A stretch of DNA of 64,000 bases from Halogeometricum pallidum JCM 14848 (lineage in GTDB: Archaea; Halobacteriota; Halobacteria; Halobacteriales; Haloferacaceae): positions 1-64,000 of the forward strand of contig NZ_AOIV01000008.1 of the NCBI RefSeq assembly GCF_000337095.1. The letters run 5' to 3'. The translations under genes and the position numbers were made by a program. The notes beneath the pieces are model-generated. The model worked only from the letters and a program-made list of their open reading frames with translations, made no database searches and was not told where the DNA came from. Numbering within the stretch: position 1 is the first letter of the stretch; every line of letters begins with the position of its first letter. Shown here piece after piece: positions 32,008-40,257 of the stretch.

Positions 32008-33069
32008 ATGAGCGCACTGACCGACGACTGGCGCGCGGACCTCGACGACGTGGACGCGGCCCTCGTCGACGGGTTCCAGAGCGGTTTCCCGGTCGTCGAG
32101 CGTCCGTTCCGGGCCGTCGGCGAGCAACTCGGTATCTCCGAAGACGAGACGCTCGCGCGCGTCCGCGCCCTCTCCGAACGGGGTATCTTCCGGCGGTTCG
32201 GCGCGGTGTTGAACCCCCCCGTCATCGGCAGTTCGACGCTGGCCGCCGTCTCGGCGCCCGAGGACCGGTTCGCCGAGGTGGCGGCGATAATCAACGACCA
32301 CCGGCAGGTGAACCACAACTACCGGCGGGACCACGAGTGGAACATGTGGTTCGTCGTCACCGCCGCCTCGCGCGAGAAGCGCGACGAGATTCTGGCCGAC
32401 ATCGAAGCGCGGACCGGTTTGGAGGTGCTGAACCTCCCGATGCTGACGGACTACTACATCGACCTCGAATTTCCCGTCGTTAACGACGACCGGTTCGCCC
32501 GCGAGAGTCTCGCGGCGACGGAGGTGAACGCCACGCGCATCTCCGAGGAGGCGGCGGGCGGCCTCTCGGACCTCGAAGCCGCCCTGCTGGTCGAGATTCA
32601 GGACGGTTTCCCCCTGACGGCGACGCCGTACCGCGACGTCGCCGAACGCGTCTCCGCCTCCGCCGGCGTCGACGCGAGCGTCGAAGATGTGCTCGCCGCC
32701 GTCCGGCGACTCCTCGACGACGGCTGCATCAAGCGCATCGGTTGCGTCGTCAACCACGTCGTCACCGGCTTCGACGCCAACTGCATGGTCGTCTGGGACG
32801 TGCCCGACGACGAACTCGACGCGCGGGGCGAGGCGGTGGGCCGCCTGCCGTACGTCACCCTCTGCTACCACCGGCCGCGCCGCCCCGAGCAGAACTGGCC
32901 GTACAGCCTGTTCACGATGATTCACGGGCGCGAGGCCGAGGCGGTGGACGAGAAGATAGACGAACTCGCCTCGGAGTACCTGCCGTTCGACCACGAGCGC
33001 CTGTACTCGACGGCGACGCTGAAGCAGACGGGCGCGCAGTACGAGGAACTGGTCGGCAGCGGCGAGTAG
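32008..33069 (+). CDS. ahbAB: Siroheme decarboxylase, AhbA-AhbB fusion
   Basis: This 353-residue protein contains two tandem copies of the AhbA/AhbB (NirDL-like) unit. Each copy has an Lrp-like winged helix (residues ~15-65 and ~185-250) and an AsnC-like catalytic domain. Family stretches NYRRDHEWNMWFVVTA (first half) and CYHRPRRPEQNWPYSLFTMI (second half) are present. Siroheme decarboxylase converts siroheme to 12,18-didecarboxysiroheme on the alternative heme b pathway. Usually AhbA and AhbB are separate subunits; here one chain holds both. It could be mistaken for an Lrp regulator, but the active-site histidine-rich segments argue for the enzyme. Confidence 0.87.
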   Translation: MSALTDDWRADLDDVDAALVDGFQSGFPVVERPFRAVGEQLGISEDETLARVRALSERGIFRRFGAVLNPPVIGSSTLAAVSAPEDRFAEVAAIINDHRQVNHNYRRDHEWNMWFVVTAASREKRDEILADIEARTGLEVLNLPMLTDYYIDLEFPVVNDDRFARESLAATEVNATRISEEAAGGLSDLEAALLVEIQDGFPLTATPYRDVAERVSASAGVDASVEDVLAAVRRLLDDGCIKRIGCVVNHVVTGFDANCMVVWDVPDDELDARGEAVGRLPYVTLCYHRPRRPEQNWPYSLFTMIHGREAEAVDEKIDELASEYLPFDHERLYSTATLKQTGAQYEELVGSGE

Positions 33070-33362
33070 GCCTCACACCCGCGACCGGATATTTCTGCAC
33101 TCTGACACGAATCCCGAGACGTGTCTTCCGAATCGAGCGACAGCGGCGAGGAGAGCGTAGATGAATCCTGCGACGGGTGGCACGGGGGACACGCCCCCCA
33201 TATCGCACAGACTGAGTCCGGTACTCACCGTGACGAATCCGCCACCAGGAGGACGGAGACGGGAGTTCTCCGTGCTGAAATCCCGACTCGCGCCCGTCGC
33301 GTTGAAGGGCACCAATCCGTTCTATCGGCTGACAGAATAAGCAGCTTCGACACTGAAGACGA
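33070..33362. other. Gene-poor stretch between ahbAB and the PHP gene
   Basis: About 290 bp without a convincing gene. Two overlapping frames on opposite strands are open (minus 33073-33315 and plus 33121-33402), but their products show no family pattern and neither has a clear promoter. Base use here is a little less GC-rich than the neighbours. It may be a decayed gene or simply spacer between two convergent genes. Confidence 0.4.
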
Positions 33363-34154
33363 CTACCGCGAGAACGACCAGGAGAACGGCGAGACGCGGT
33401 AGAGCGTCTGCGCCATCTGCGCGGCGCCGGTCTTCGCGAGCGACCCGCTCTTGAGGGCGCCCCGTTTGGCGAAGTAGCCGCTCTTACGGGCGCCCGCGCC
33501 GGCGTAGTGGCGCGCGCTAGTCGGGATGGGCGTCCGGCGGCCCTCGACGCGGGTGGACCCGCCGCGGATGGCGTCGAGGACGACGTCCTCGGAGAGTTCC
33601 GCGCGCGTCGCGTTCGGGATGTCTATCTCGGTGTAGGCGCGTCCGACGTACCCCACCTTGTGCGCGTCGCTACCGGCGACGCCGGGGTAGCCGCGACCCT
33701 TCGCGAACCGGCGCGCGCGGCGGTTCTTCCACCCCGTGAACAGCCACGAGTTGTACACCTCGATGGCGTCGGGGTCGACGCCGCGCAGGCGCTTTTTCCG
33801 GATGCCGTGGCGACTCCGCTGGAACGGGTGCGGGACGATGGCGACGCCGCCGCGGTCGCGCACCCACTCGACCGTCTCCTTCATCGGCGCCTGCCGCGGC
33901 GGCATCTCTCGGATGCCGAGACAGAGGAGGTGGCCGTCCGCGGTGGAGACTTCGACGCCGGGGATGCCGACGAGGCCGTACATGGGGGCCAACTCGGCCG
34001 CGCGGACCGACTCGTGGACGACGTCGTGGTCGGTGATGACCACGGCGTCGAGGCCGATTTCGGCGGCCTGCTCCAGTATCAGCTCCACGGGGTCGTCCGC
34101 GTCGTACGACGCTTCCGAGTGGACGTGGGGGTCGATACGGACGGTAAGAGACAC
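33363..34154 (-). CDS. PHP-domain metal-dependent phosphoesterase
   Basis: This 263-residue protein has a full set of PHP metal-binding motifs: RIDPHVHSEASYD at the N-terminus, VVITDHD near residue 40, GIPGVEVST, IVPHPFQRSRHG and GVAGSDAHKVG. PHP proteins hydrolyse phosphoesters (histidinol phosphate, 3',5'-pAp or nucleic acids). The last ~55 residues form an Ala/Gly/Lys-rich tail (ARKSGYFAKRGALKSGSLAK), more basic than usual for a halophile. I chose the GTG at 34154, which places the first motif at residue 8. Substrate unknown. Confidence 0.88.
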   Translation of the reverse strand: MSLTVRIDPHVHSEASYDADDPVELILEQAAEIGLDAVVITDHDVVHESVRAAELAPMYGLVGIPGVEVSTADGHLLCLGIREMPPRQAPMKETVEWVRDRGGVAIVPHPFQRSRHGIRKKRLRGVDPDAIEVYNSWLFTGWKNRRARRFAKGRGYPGVAGSDAHKVGYVGRAYTEIDIPNATRAELSEDVVLDAIRGGSTRVEGRRTPIPTSARHYAGAGARKSGYFAKRGALKSGSLAKTGAAQMAQTLYRVSPFSWSFSR

Positions 34155-34353
34155 ACGAGAACATTCGCGTTCTCGGACAAAAAACCCTCGGAGCGTATGA
34201 CAACACGGGCCACGGTTCCGGCGTAGCGGTCCACGCCGGCGACCTGACGGTTCTCTGCAGTGGACGGACACTTCGTCCAATTCCTGAATTATCAGAACTT
34301 TTTATGACAAGCGTCGGCGAACGCTTACCTCGCGGTGCGTGCTATCGTCACTC

Positions 34354-36108
34354 ATGAGTTCGACAGACCGATTCCGCGAAGTCGTCCCCGTCGACGAACT
34401 CGAACGAGCGGGGCGGGTGCAGACCACCGTCGACGGCCGTTCGCTCGCGCTCTTCCACCACGAAGGGGAGGTGCGCGTCGTCGACAACCGCTGTCCGCAC
34501 ATGGGCTTTCCGCTGTCGCAGGGCAGCGTCGAGGACGGCGTGCTGACGTGCCACTGGCACCACGCCCGCTTCGAACTCTCCTGTGGCGACACGTTCGACC
34601 CGTGGGCCGACGACGTGCGGACGTTCCCCGTCGAGGTGCGCGACGGGAGCGTCTACGTCGACCCGCATCCCGAACCGGACGCGCCGCCCGCCGAACACTG
34701 GTCGACGCGACTGGAGGACGGCCTCGAACAGAACCTCCGCCTCGTCGTCGCTAAGTCCGCCATCGGCCTCGTCGACGCCGGCGTCTCCGAAGACGAGATA
34801 ACGGAGCGCGGGGTGCGCTTCGGCGCGCGCTACCGCGAGAGCGGGTGGGGGCCGGGACTGACTATCCTCGCCGCCATGCGGAACGTCCTCTCCGACCTCG
34901 CGGCGGAGGACCGCAAGCGGGCGCTGTATCAGGGGCTCGTCCACGTCGGCGACGACTGCGCGGGCGAACCGCCGCGGTTCGACCAGGAACCGTTCGACAC
35001 CGACGACGTCCCCTTCGCCCGCCTGAAGGAGTGGTTCCGCGAGAACGTCGAGGTTCGCGACGCCGACGGCGCGGAGCGAGTGCTCCGAACCGCGATAGCG
35101 AACGGCGCCGACGACGCCCGCCTCGCGGAGATGCTGGCCGCGGCGGCGACGGACCACCGCTACCTCGACGCGGGCCACGCGCTCGACTTCGTGAACAAAG
35201 CGTGCGAGGCCCTGGACCGCGTCGGCTGGGAGCACGCCGGGGCGGTCCTGCCGAGTTTGGTCGACGGACTGGCGGCGGCCTCGCGCGCCGAGGAGACCTC
35301 CTCGTGGCGGCAACCGGTCGACCTCGCGGCGATGCTGGAGGGGACGTTTTCGGACCTCGATTCGCTGGTCGCCGAGGGCTCGGAGTCGAACTGGTCGGCG
35401 CCCGACGGCTTCACCGAGACGCTGCTCGCCGAGGACCCCGACGCCGTCGTCGAAGCGCTCGAAGACGCGATTCGCGGGGGCGCGTCCGTCGAGGCACTGG
35501 CGGGCGAAGTCGCGTTCGCCGCCGCGACGCGCGTCGCCCGGTTCGCCACCGTCAACGAGTTCTCCGATTGGAACACGGTCCACCACACGTTCACCTACGC
35601 GAACGCCGTCCACCAGTTAGCCCGGCGGACCGAGTCGACCGACCTCTATCGCGGCGTGTTCGACGCCGCGGCGAACGTCTACCTCGACCGCTTTCTCAAC
35701 ACGCCGCCCGCGCCGCTTCCCGACCCCGCGTCCGACCCGGACGCCGACCCGTCGGCGCACCTCGACGCTCTCGTCGAGACGTTCGACGCGGAGGGCGAGG
35801 TGAACGAGGCGGGCGAACGCGCCGCGCACTTTCTCGACTGCGGCGGCGACGCGGCACTGCTCCGCGAGCGACTCGGCGCGGCCCTCCTGCGCGAGGACGC
35901 CGGCTTCCACACCTACCAGGCGCTCGAAGCCGGGTTCGCGCAGGCGCGTCTCCGCGAGGACCCCGAGGAAATTCGGACGCTCCTCGTCGCCGTCGCGCGC
36001 TACCTGGGCGCGCACTTCCCGACGCGGCGCGAACGCGAGCAGACGTTCACCATCGCCGCGCGGTTGCAACGCGGCGAGAAGCTACACGTCGACGGCGGGA
36101 GCGAGTAA
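34354..36108 (+). CDS. Rieske [2Fe-2S] domain fused to a large helical domain
   Basis: This 584-residue protein has an N-terminal Rieske ferredoxin domain with cluster ligands C47 and H49 (CPHMG) and C66 and H69 (CHWHH). From about residue 115 onward there is a long helical domain with histidine-bearing repeats, for example DHRYLDAGHALDF (about 265), VHHTFTYANAVHQLA (about 409) and FHTYQALEAGFAQ (about 518). The pattern recalls questin-oxidase-like helical proteins, but I am not certain. A Rieske module on such a domain suggests an oxygenase or oxidase fed by electrons. CTTTTTATGAC at about 34295-34305 may be the promoter. It is convergent with a flavoprotein gene. Confidence 0.8.
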   Translation: MSSTDRFREVVPVDELERAGRVQTTVDGRSLALFHHEGEVRVVDNRCPHMGFPLSQGSVEDGVLTCHWHHARFELSCGDTFDPWADDVRTFPVEVRDGSVYVDPHPEPDAPPAEHWSTRLEDGLEQNLRLVVAKSAIGLVDAGVSEDEITERGVRFGARYRESGWGPGLTILAAMRNVLSDLAAEDRKRALYQGLVHVGDDCAGEPPRFDQEPFDTDDVPFARLKEWFRENVEVRDADGAERVLRTAIANGADDARLAEMLAAAATDHRYLDAGHALDFVNKACEALDRVGWEHAGAVLPSLVDGLAAASRAEETSSWRQPVDLAAMLEGTFSDLDSLVAEGSESNWSAPDGFTETLLAEDPDAVVEALEDAIRGGASVEALAGEVAFAAATRVARFATVNEFSDWNTVHHTFTYANAVHQLARRTESTDLYRGVFDAAANVYLDRFLNTPPAPLPDPASDPDADPSAHLDALVETFDAEGEVNEAGERAAHFLDCGGDAALLRERLGAALLREDAGFHTYQALEAGFAQARLREDPEEIRTLLVAVARYLGAHFPTRREREQTFTIAARLQRGEKLHVDGGSE

Positions 36109-36109
36109 G

Positions 36110-37162
36110 TCAGTCGCGTTCGGCGATTCGCTCGCCGGCGTCGTGACCGCTCCAGAGCGCCCGGTGGACGCGCCCCTCGCCGACCGTCCAGTCGCCGGCG
36201 AAGAACAGGCCGGCGTCCTCGGCGCTCCGAACCGCCTCCCCGTCGGCGCCGTTCTCCGGCAAGGCGTAGCGCCAGCCCTGGTCGTCGACCCACTCGGGGT
36301 CGGCGTACCGCTCGTCGTCCAGCAGGTCGGCGACCAGTTTCGCGGCGTCCGCGCCCGCCTCCTCGAGGGGGTCGTCGTAGCGGTCGGCCGACCAGTCGGG
36401 CGCCATCTGCGCGACGAGGAGGCTCTCCCCGTCGGGGACGTGTCCGTCCTTGCACTCCTCGCGGGAGAGCCACCCCACCTCGTGGCCGTCGTCGACGTTG
36501 ACCGCGCCGTACCACGGGAACGCCTCGCGGAACGGGTAGTTCAGCACGAACGTGCGGATGGTGCGGTACTCCACGTCGGCGACGGCGTCGGTCAGGGCCC
36601 CGAGTCGGTCGTCGTCCCACTCGGTCGCCTCCAAGAGGGCGGCCGTCTGCGGCGCGGGCGGCGTCAGGAGGAGGGCGTCGAACGGCCCGTGCGTCGCGCC
36701 GTCGGTGTCGGTGAGGGTCCACGTCGACCGCTCGGACCCGACGTCCGCCCCCTCGCGGGCGATTCGCTCGACGCGGGTTCCCTTTCGCACTTCGGCGTCC
36801 GTCCGGTCGAGGAGGCGCTTGCCCAACTGGGTGATGCCCTCCGTCCACGTCCACTTGTGCGCCTCGTCGTCGTCGCCCTCGCGTATCTCGCCGTCGCCCT
36901 CGAATATCCAGACGGGTTCCTCGACGTCGACCAACCCCTCCTCGCCGAGGTCCCGAATCAGTGACTCGGTCCGCTCGTCACCCTCTTTCACGTAGTTGGC
37001 GCCGTGGTCGTAGCGGCAGTCGTTCTTCCTCCGCGTCGCGGCGCGCCCGCCGACGCCGCGGCTCTTCTCCAGTATCGTCACCTCGGCGTCCGCCCCGCGG
37101 AGGGCGTACGCCGCCCCGGCGCCCGCCGCGCCCGCGCCGACGATGCCGACGCGGGGGGTCAT
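36110..37162 (-). CDS. Renalase-like FAD-dependent oxidoreductase
   Basis: This 350-residue flavoprotein has an N-terminal FAD-binding Rossmann motif (VGIVGAGAAGAGAAYAL), the following ILEKSRGVGGRAATRR, then CRYDHGANYV. Near the C-terminus is the FAD-contact stretch GLFFAGDWTVGEGRVHRALWSG. This is the renalase/amine-oxidase-like group, which oxidises NAD(P)H isomers or amines; the substrate here is unknown. One base separates its stop from that of the Rieske fusion gene, so the two are tightly convergent. There is no signal peptide, so it is cytoplasmic. Confidence 0.88.
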   Translation of the reverse strand: MTPRVGIVGAGAAGAGAAYALRGADAEVTILEKSRGVGGRAATRRKNDCRYDHGANYVKEGDERTESLIRDLGEEGLVDVEEPVWIFEGDGEIREGDDDEAHKWTWTEGITQLGKRLLDRTDAEVRKGTRVERIAREGADVGSERSTWTLTDTDGATHGPFDALLLTPPAPQTAALLEATEWDDDRLGALTDAVADVEYRTIRTFVLNYPFREAFPWYGAVNVDDGHEVGWLSREECKDGHVPDGESLLVAQMAPDWSADRYDDPLEEAGADAAKLVADLLDDERYADPEWVDDQGWRYALPENGADGEAVRSAEDAGLFFAGDWTVGEGRVHRALWSGHDAGERIAERD

Positions 37163-37312
37163 CGCTTCGTCTCGCCGTCGTCCGGTGTCGTCCTGTCGCT
37201 CACGAACGCGGCTTAGGACCGTCCCCGCTTCATAGTAGCGCCCGCGGGCCTTCGCGCTCTCGACCCCGCGCGAATCCGGGGGTCTATTACCCGCGCCGAC
37301 GCCGACTCGCGT

Positions 37313-38113
37313 ATGAACGAACACGGGACGGTCGGCGATGCGGAGATTCCCGCCGTCGGACTCGGGACGATGGGCCTCGACACCGCCGAGGAGGCGCGCG
37401 CGGTCACGACGGCGCTGGAGATGGGCTACCGCCACGTCGACACCGCGCAGATATACGGGAACGAGTCGGTCGTCGGCGACGCCGTGGCCGCCGCGGACGT
37501 GCCGCGCGAGGAGGTGTTCCTCGCGACGAAGGTGTGGGCCGACAAACTCGCGCACGACGACGTGCTCTCCAGCGCGCGGGAGAGTCTGGACCGGTTGGGG
37601 GCGGAGTACGTCGACCTGCTGTACGTCCACCGCCCCATCGACGCCTACGACCCGGAGACGACGCTCGCGGCGTTCGACCGCCTCCGCGAGGAGGGGCTGA
37701 TTCGCCACGTCGGCGTGAGCAATTTCACCGTCGAGGAACTCGCCGCGGCGCGCGACCACCTCGACGCGCCGATAGCCGCCCACCAGACGGAGTTCCACCC
37801 GCTGTTCAACCGACCGGAACTGCTCGAGGACGCCCGAGAGCACGGCGAGGCGGTCGTCGCCTACTCGCCCATGGCCGGCGGCCTCGTCTCGGAGGTGGAG
37901 GAGGTGGTCGCCGTGGCCGAGAAACACGACACCACTCCTCACGCCGTCTCGCTGGCGTGGGCGCGCGAGAAGGGGTGCGCCGTCGTCCCGAAGGCGAGTT
38001 CGGAGTCGCACCTCCGCGCCAACCTCGCGGCGGCGACGACGCTCGAACTCGACGGGGCCGACGTGGCGCGAATCGACGGCGTCGGTCGGGAGCGAGAGCT
38101 ATTTCCGGAGTGA
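37313..38113 (+). CDS. Aldo/keto reductase
   Basis: This 266-residue NADPH-dependent carbonyl reductase is a TIM barrel with the catalytic tetrad D43, Y48, K73 and H106 (HVDTAQIYGNE, LATKVWADKL and YVHRPID). The GVSNFTVEEL and HQTEFHPL segments follow, and the cofactor site is VVPKASSESHLRANL. Length fits the AKR5/AKR3-like group. It is divergent from the flavoprotein gene by 150 bp. Substrate not predictable. Confidence 0.93.
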   Translation: MNEHGTVGDAEIPAVGLGTMGLDTAEEARAVTTALEMGYRHVDTAQIYGNESVVGDAVAAADVPREEVFLATKVWADKLAHDDVLSSARESLDRLGAEYVDLLYVHRPIDAYDPETTLAAFDRLREEGLIRHVGVSNFTVEELAAARDHLDAPIAAHQTEFHPLFNRPELLEDAREHGEAVVAYSPMAGGLVSEVEEVVAVAEKHDTTPHAVSLAWAREKGCAVVPKASSESHLRANLAAATTLELDGADVARIDGVGRERELFPE

Positions 38114-38162
38114 CGGCGAATTCCCCGGAACGGTTATAAGTCATAATATAGTGAATAGGAGT

Positions 38163-38867
38163 ATGCGGATTCCGAGTGGGGTCAGCGGTTTCGATCACCT
38201 CATCCAAGGGGGGTTCCTCCCCGGTCGACTCTACGTGCTGTCGGGTCCTCCGGGAAGTGGGAAGACGACGTTCACCGCCCAGTACGTCGCCGAGGGACTA
38301 CGAAACGGGGAGAACTGTATGTATATAACGATGCACGAGACGCGCGAGGAACTCGTCAACGACATGTCGAGCTACGAGTTCGGCTTCGAGACGCTCACCT
38401 CGTCGGACCAGTTCCGGTTCATCAATCTCGCCAGCCAGAAAGGCAAGCACGTCCTGAATCAGTTTTCGGGGAGCGGGAACACCTCGGGCGTGCAGAGCCT
38501 GACGGACAAAATCGTCGCGTTCGTGAACTCGCGCAAGGTGGACCGCCTCGTCATCGACTCGACGATGCTGCTCCAACTGCTGTTCACCGGCGACGACCAG
38601 GAGATGACGCGGTTTCTGACCGCGCTGAAGCAGGGGGACGCGACGACGCTTCTCATCTCCGAGATGACCGACCCGAGTTCCTACTCCGACGAGCACTTCC
38701 TCGCTCACGGGGTCATCTTCTTCCACAACTACCTCGAAGCGACGGGGATGACGCGGGGGATTCAGGTGGTGAAGATGCGGGGGACGAACATCGACTGTGA
38801 CATCCGGTCGCTGACGTTCACGGACGAGGGATTGAGCGTGGACCCGATGGACCACGTGGACTTCTGA
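38163..38867 (+). CDS. KaiC-like RecA-superfamily ATPase
   Basis: This 234-residue single-domain KaiC/RadA-like ATPase has Walker A GPPGSGKT at residues 28-35, a signature SGFDHLIQGGFLPGRLYVLS just before it, and Walker B as DRLVIDSTMLL near residue 125. Such proteins act in signalling in haloarchaea; their targets are mostly unknown. TTATAAG at 38134-38140 is a TATA box at leaderless distance from ATG 38163; a GTG at 38151 is an alternative start. The 139-residue protein gene follows 3 bp after its stop, forming a two-gene operon. Confidence 0.9.
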   Translation: MRIPSGVSGFDHLIQGGFLPGRLYVLSGPPGSGKTTFTAQYVAEGLRNGENCMYITMHETREELVNDMSSYEFGFETLTSSDQFRFINLASQKGKHVLNQFSGSGNTSGVQSLTDKIVAFVNSRKVDRLVIDSTMLLQLLFTGDDQEMTRFLTALKQGDATTLLISEMTDPSSYSDEHFLAHGVIFFHNYLEATGMTRGIQVVKMRGTNIDCDIRSLTFTDEGLSVDPMDHVDF

Positions 38868-38870
38868 GCC

Positions 38871-39290
38871 ATGTACGAACGCGCCTTCGACGTGGACTGG
38901 GACTCGCTCAGTGCCGAGGAGGCCCTCCGTCGGATGTACGCGCTGGGCACCGCCGCCGAGTTAGGCCACGAATACGAGGCCGAGCGTACGCGCATCCTCC
39001 GGATGGCCACCACAGCGTACCAGCGGAGCGTCCTCGACTTGGCGTACGCCGAGGGGCGAAACGCCGTCCGGGACCACCGCGAGGAGTACGACTCCGACGC
39101 GGAGACGTGGGAGGCGCTCATCGAGGCGAAGGGAATCACGGTCGACCCCGAGACGGACGCCGATGCCGACGCCGACGACGAACCGGGACAGCACCTCCCG
39201 GACGCCATCGGACGGGCGTCGATGCTCGAACTCGACGTCGACGACCTCGAACGGCTCAGACTGCCGAAGTTCCTCCGCCGCGAGGACTGA
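38871..39290 (+). CDS. Acidic helical protein paired with the KaiC-like ATPase
   Basis: This 139-residue soluble protein begins MYERAFDVDWDSLSAEEALR and is mostly helical up to about residue 90 (RILRMATTAYQRSVLDLAYA). An acidic linker (DADADADDEPG) and a final short motif, LDVDDLERLRLPKFLRRED, follow. No known domain. Its start is 3 bp after the stop of the KaiC-like gene, so it is probably a partner or regulator of that ATPase. The gene is real by coupling and composition; its function is unknown. Confidence 0.75.
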   Translation: MYERAFDVDWDSLSAEEALRRMYALGTAAELGHEYEAERTRILRMATTAYQRSVLDLAYAEGRNAVRDHREEYDSDAETWEALIEAKGITVDPETDADADADDEPGQHLPDAIGRASMLELDVDDLERLRLPKFLRRED

Positions 39291-39379
39291 GACCCGGCCG
39301 CCATCTGCCGCTCGCTGCTCGCCGTTCGTCGCTCGTCGCCGACCGTGGATTCTTCGGTGTCGGACGCCTACGGTCGAGT

Positions 39380-39784
39380 ATGTCCCGACAGGGTTCGGAC
39401 GTTCCGACGAGCGACGACGAGTGGCGCGAGCGACTTACGGACGAGGAGTACGAGATACTCCGCGAACGCGGGACGGAATCCCGCTTCAGCGGCGAGCACC
39501 TCGACCGCGACGAAGACGGCGTCTACCGCTGTGCGGGGTGCGGCGCCGAACTGTTCGAGGCCGAGACGAAGTACGACTCGGGGTGCGGATGGCCCGCCTT
39601 CTTCGCGGCGAACGACGACGCCGTCGAGACGGAGACGGACACCCGCCACGGGATGCGCCGTATCGAGGTCACCTGCAAGAACTGCGACGGCCACCTCGGC
39701 CACGTCTTCGACGACGGCCCCGACCCGACCGGCAAGCGCTACTGCATCAACTCCGTCGCCCTCGACTTCGCCCCCGAGGAGTGA
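39380..39784 (+). CDS. msrB: Peptide-methionine (R)-S-oxide reductase MsrB
   Basis: This 134-residue enzyme repairs methionine-R-sulfoxide in proteins. The catalytic cysteine is C122 in KRYCINSVAL. The structural zinc cysteines are C51 and C54 (CAGC) and C99 and C102 (CKNC). The SGCGWPAFF and GHLGHVFDDGP segments are diagnostic. From ATG 39380 the length is standard; the long upstream open frame is Arg-rich and not coding. No MsrA gene is nearby. Confidence 0.95.
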   Translation: MSRQGSDVPTSDDEWRERLTDEEYEILRERGTESRFSGEHLDRDEDGVYRCAGCGAELFEAETKYDSGCGWPAFFAANDDAVETETDTRHGMRRIEVTCKNCDGHLGHVFDDGPDPTGKRYCINSVALDFAPEE

Positions 39785-39870
39785 CGCGCCGAACCGGCCG
39801 TTAAGCCGTCGTTCCGACGCTCGCTCCCCGTCCGGAGAGCGAGTCTCCGTCCCACCCCGCGGAGTCGGTC

Positions 39871-39893
39871 CGCGTTACCGCGCTCGTAACGCG
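39871..39893. promoter_or_regulatory. Inverted repeat upstream of the 84-aa membrane gene
   Basis: CGCGTTAC and GTAACGCG form perfect 8-bp arms around a 7-bp spacer. A third half-site (GCGTAACGG) follows directly at 39893-39901. The repeat lies about 30 bp upstream of the TATA-like TTTATAC (39926-39932), a position used by activators or repressors. No linked regulator is seen. Confidence 0.35.
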
Positions 39894-39961
39894 GCGTAAC
39901 GGCCGAATTCGCCCGGGATACCGCGTTTATACTGAATACTCGCCCGGCGAGTGGTTCCGCA

Positions 39962-40216
39962 ATGACTCACGGCACCTCCGGGCGGACGCTGTCGCTCTCG
40001 GCGTACGGACTCGTGTTCTTCGGGTTCCTCGCCGTCGCGGCCGGCGTGCTCTACCCCGCCGAGGCGTTCCTCTCGGAGACGACGGCGTGGACGCTCGTCT
40101 CCTCGGGGGCGACGTTCGACGGGCGGCCCGTCGTCGTCGGCGCCGGACTCGTCCTCGTCGGGTTGACGTGGGCGTTCCTCGGCGAGATGCTCGTCCTCGC
40201 CCGCGGTCGGACCTGA
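39962..40216 (+). CDS. Two-helix membrane protein, 84 aa
   Basis: The product begins MTHGTSGRTLSLSAYGLVFF, with a hydrophobic segment at about 14-34, a polar loop (SETTAWTLVSSGATFDGRP) and a second segment at 57-77, ending LARGRT. TTTATAC 30-36 bp before the ATG is consistent with a near-leaderless transcript. Function unknown. The preceding inverted repeat may regulate it. It is followed after 41 bp by the epimerase gene in the same direction. Confidence 0.65.
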   Translation: MTHGTSGRTLSLSAYGLVFFGFLAVAAGVLYPAEAFLSETTAWTLVSSGATFDGRPVVVGAGLVLVGLTWAFLGEMLVLARGRT

Positions 40217-40257
40217 CCGGACGACCGATTTTTGTCCTCGCCGCGAACACTCGCGGT

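Noticed and set aside
32008-33069. Lrp/AsnC transcription regulator with two domains
   Set aside because: The winged-helix and AsnC-like units match, but the segments NYRRDHEWNMWF and RPRRPEQNWPYS are those of siroheme decarboxylase.
33073-33402. Two opposing frames between ahbAB and the PHP gene as genes
   Set aside because: Neither shows a family pattern, secretion signal that makes sense, or promoter; kept only as an unexplained stretch.
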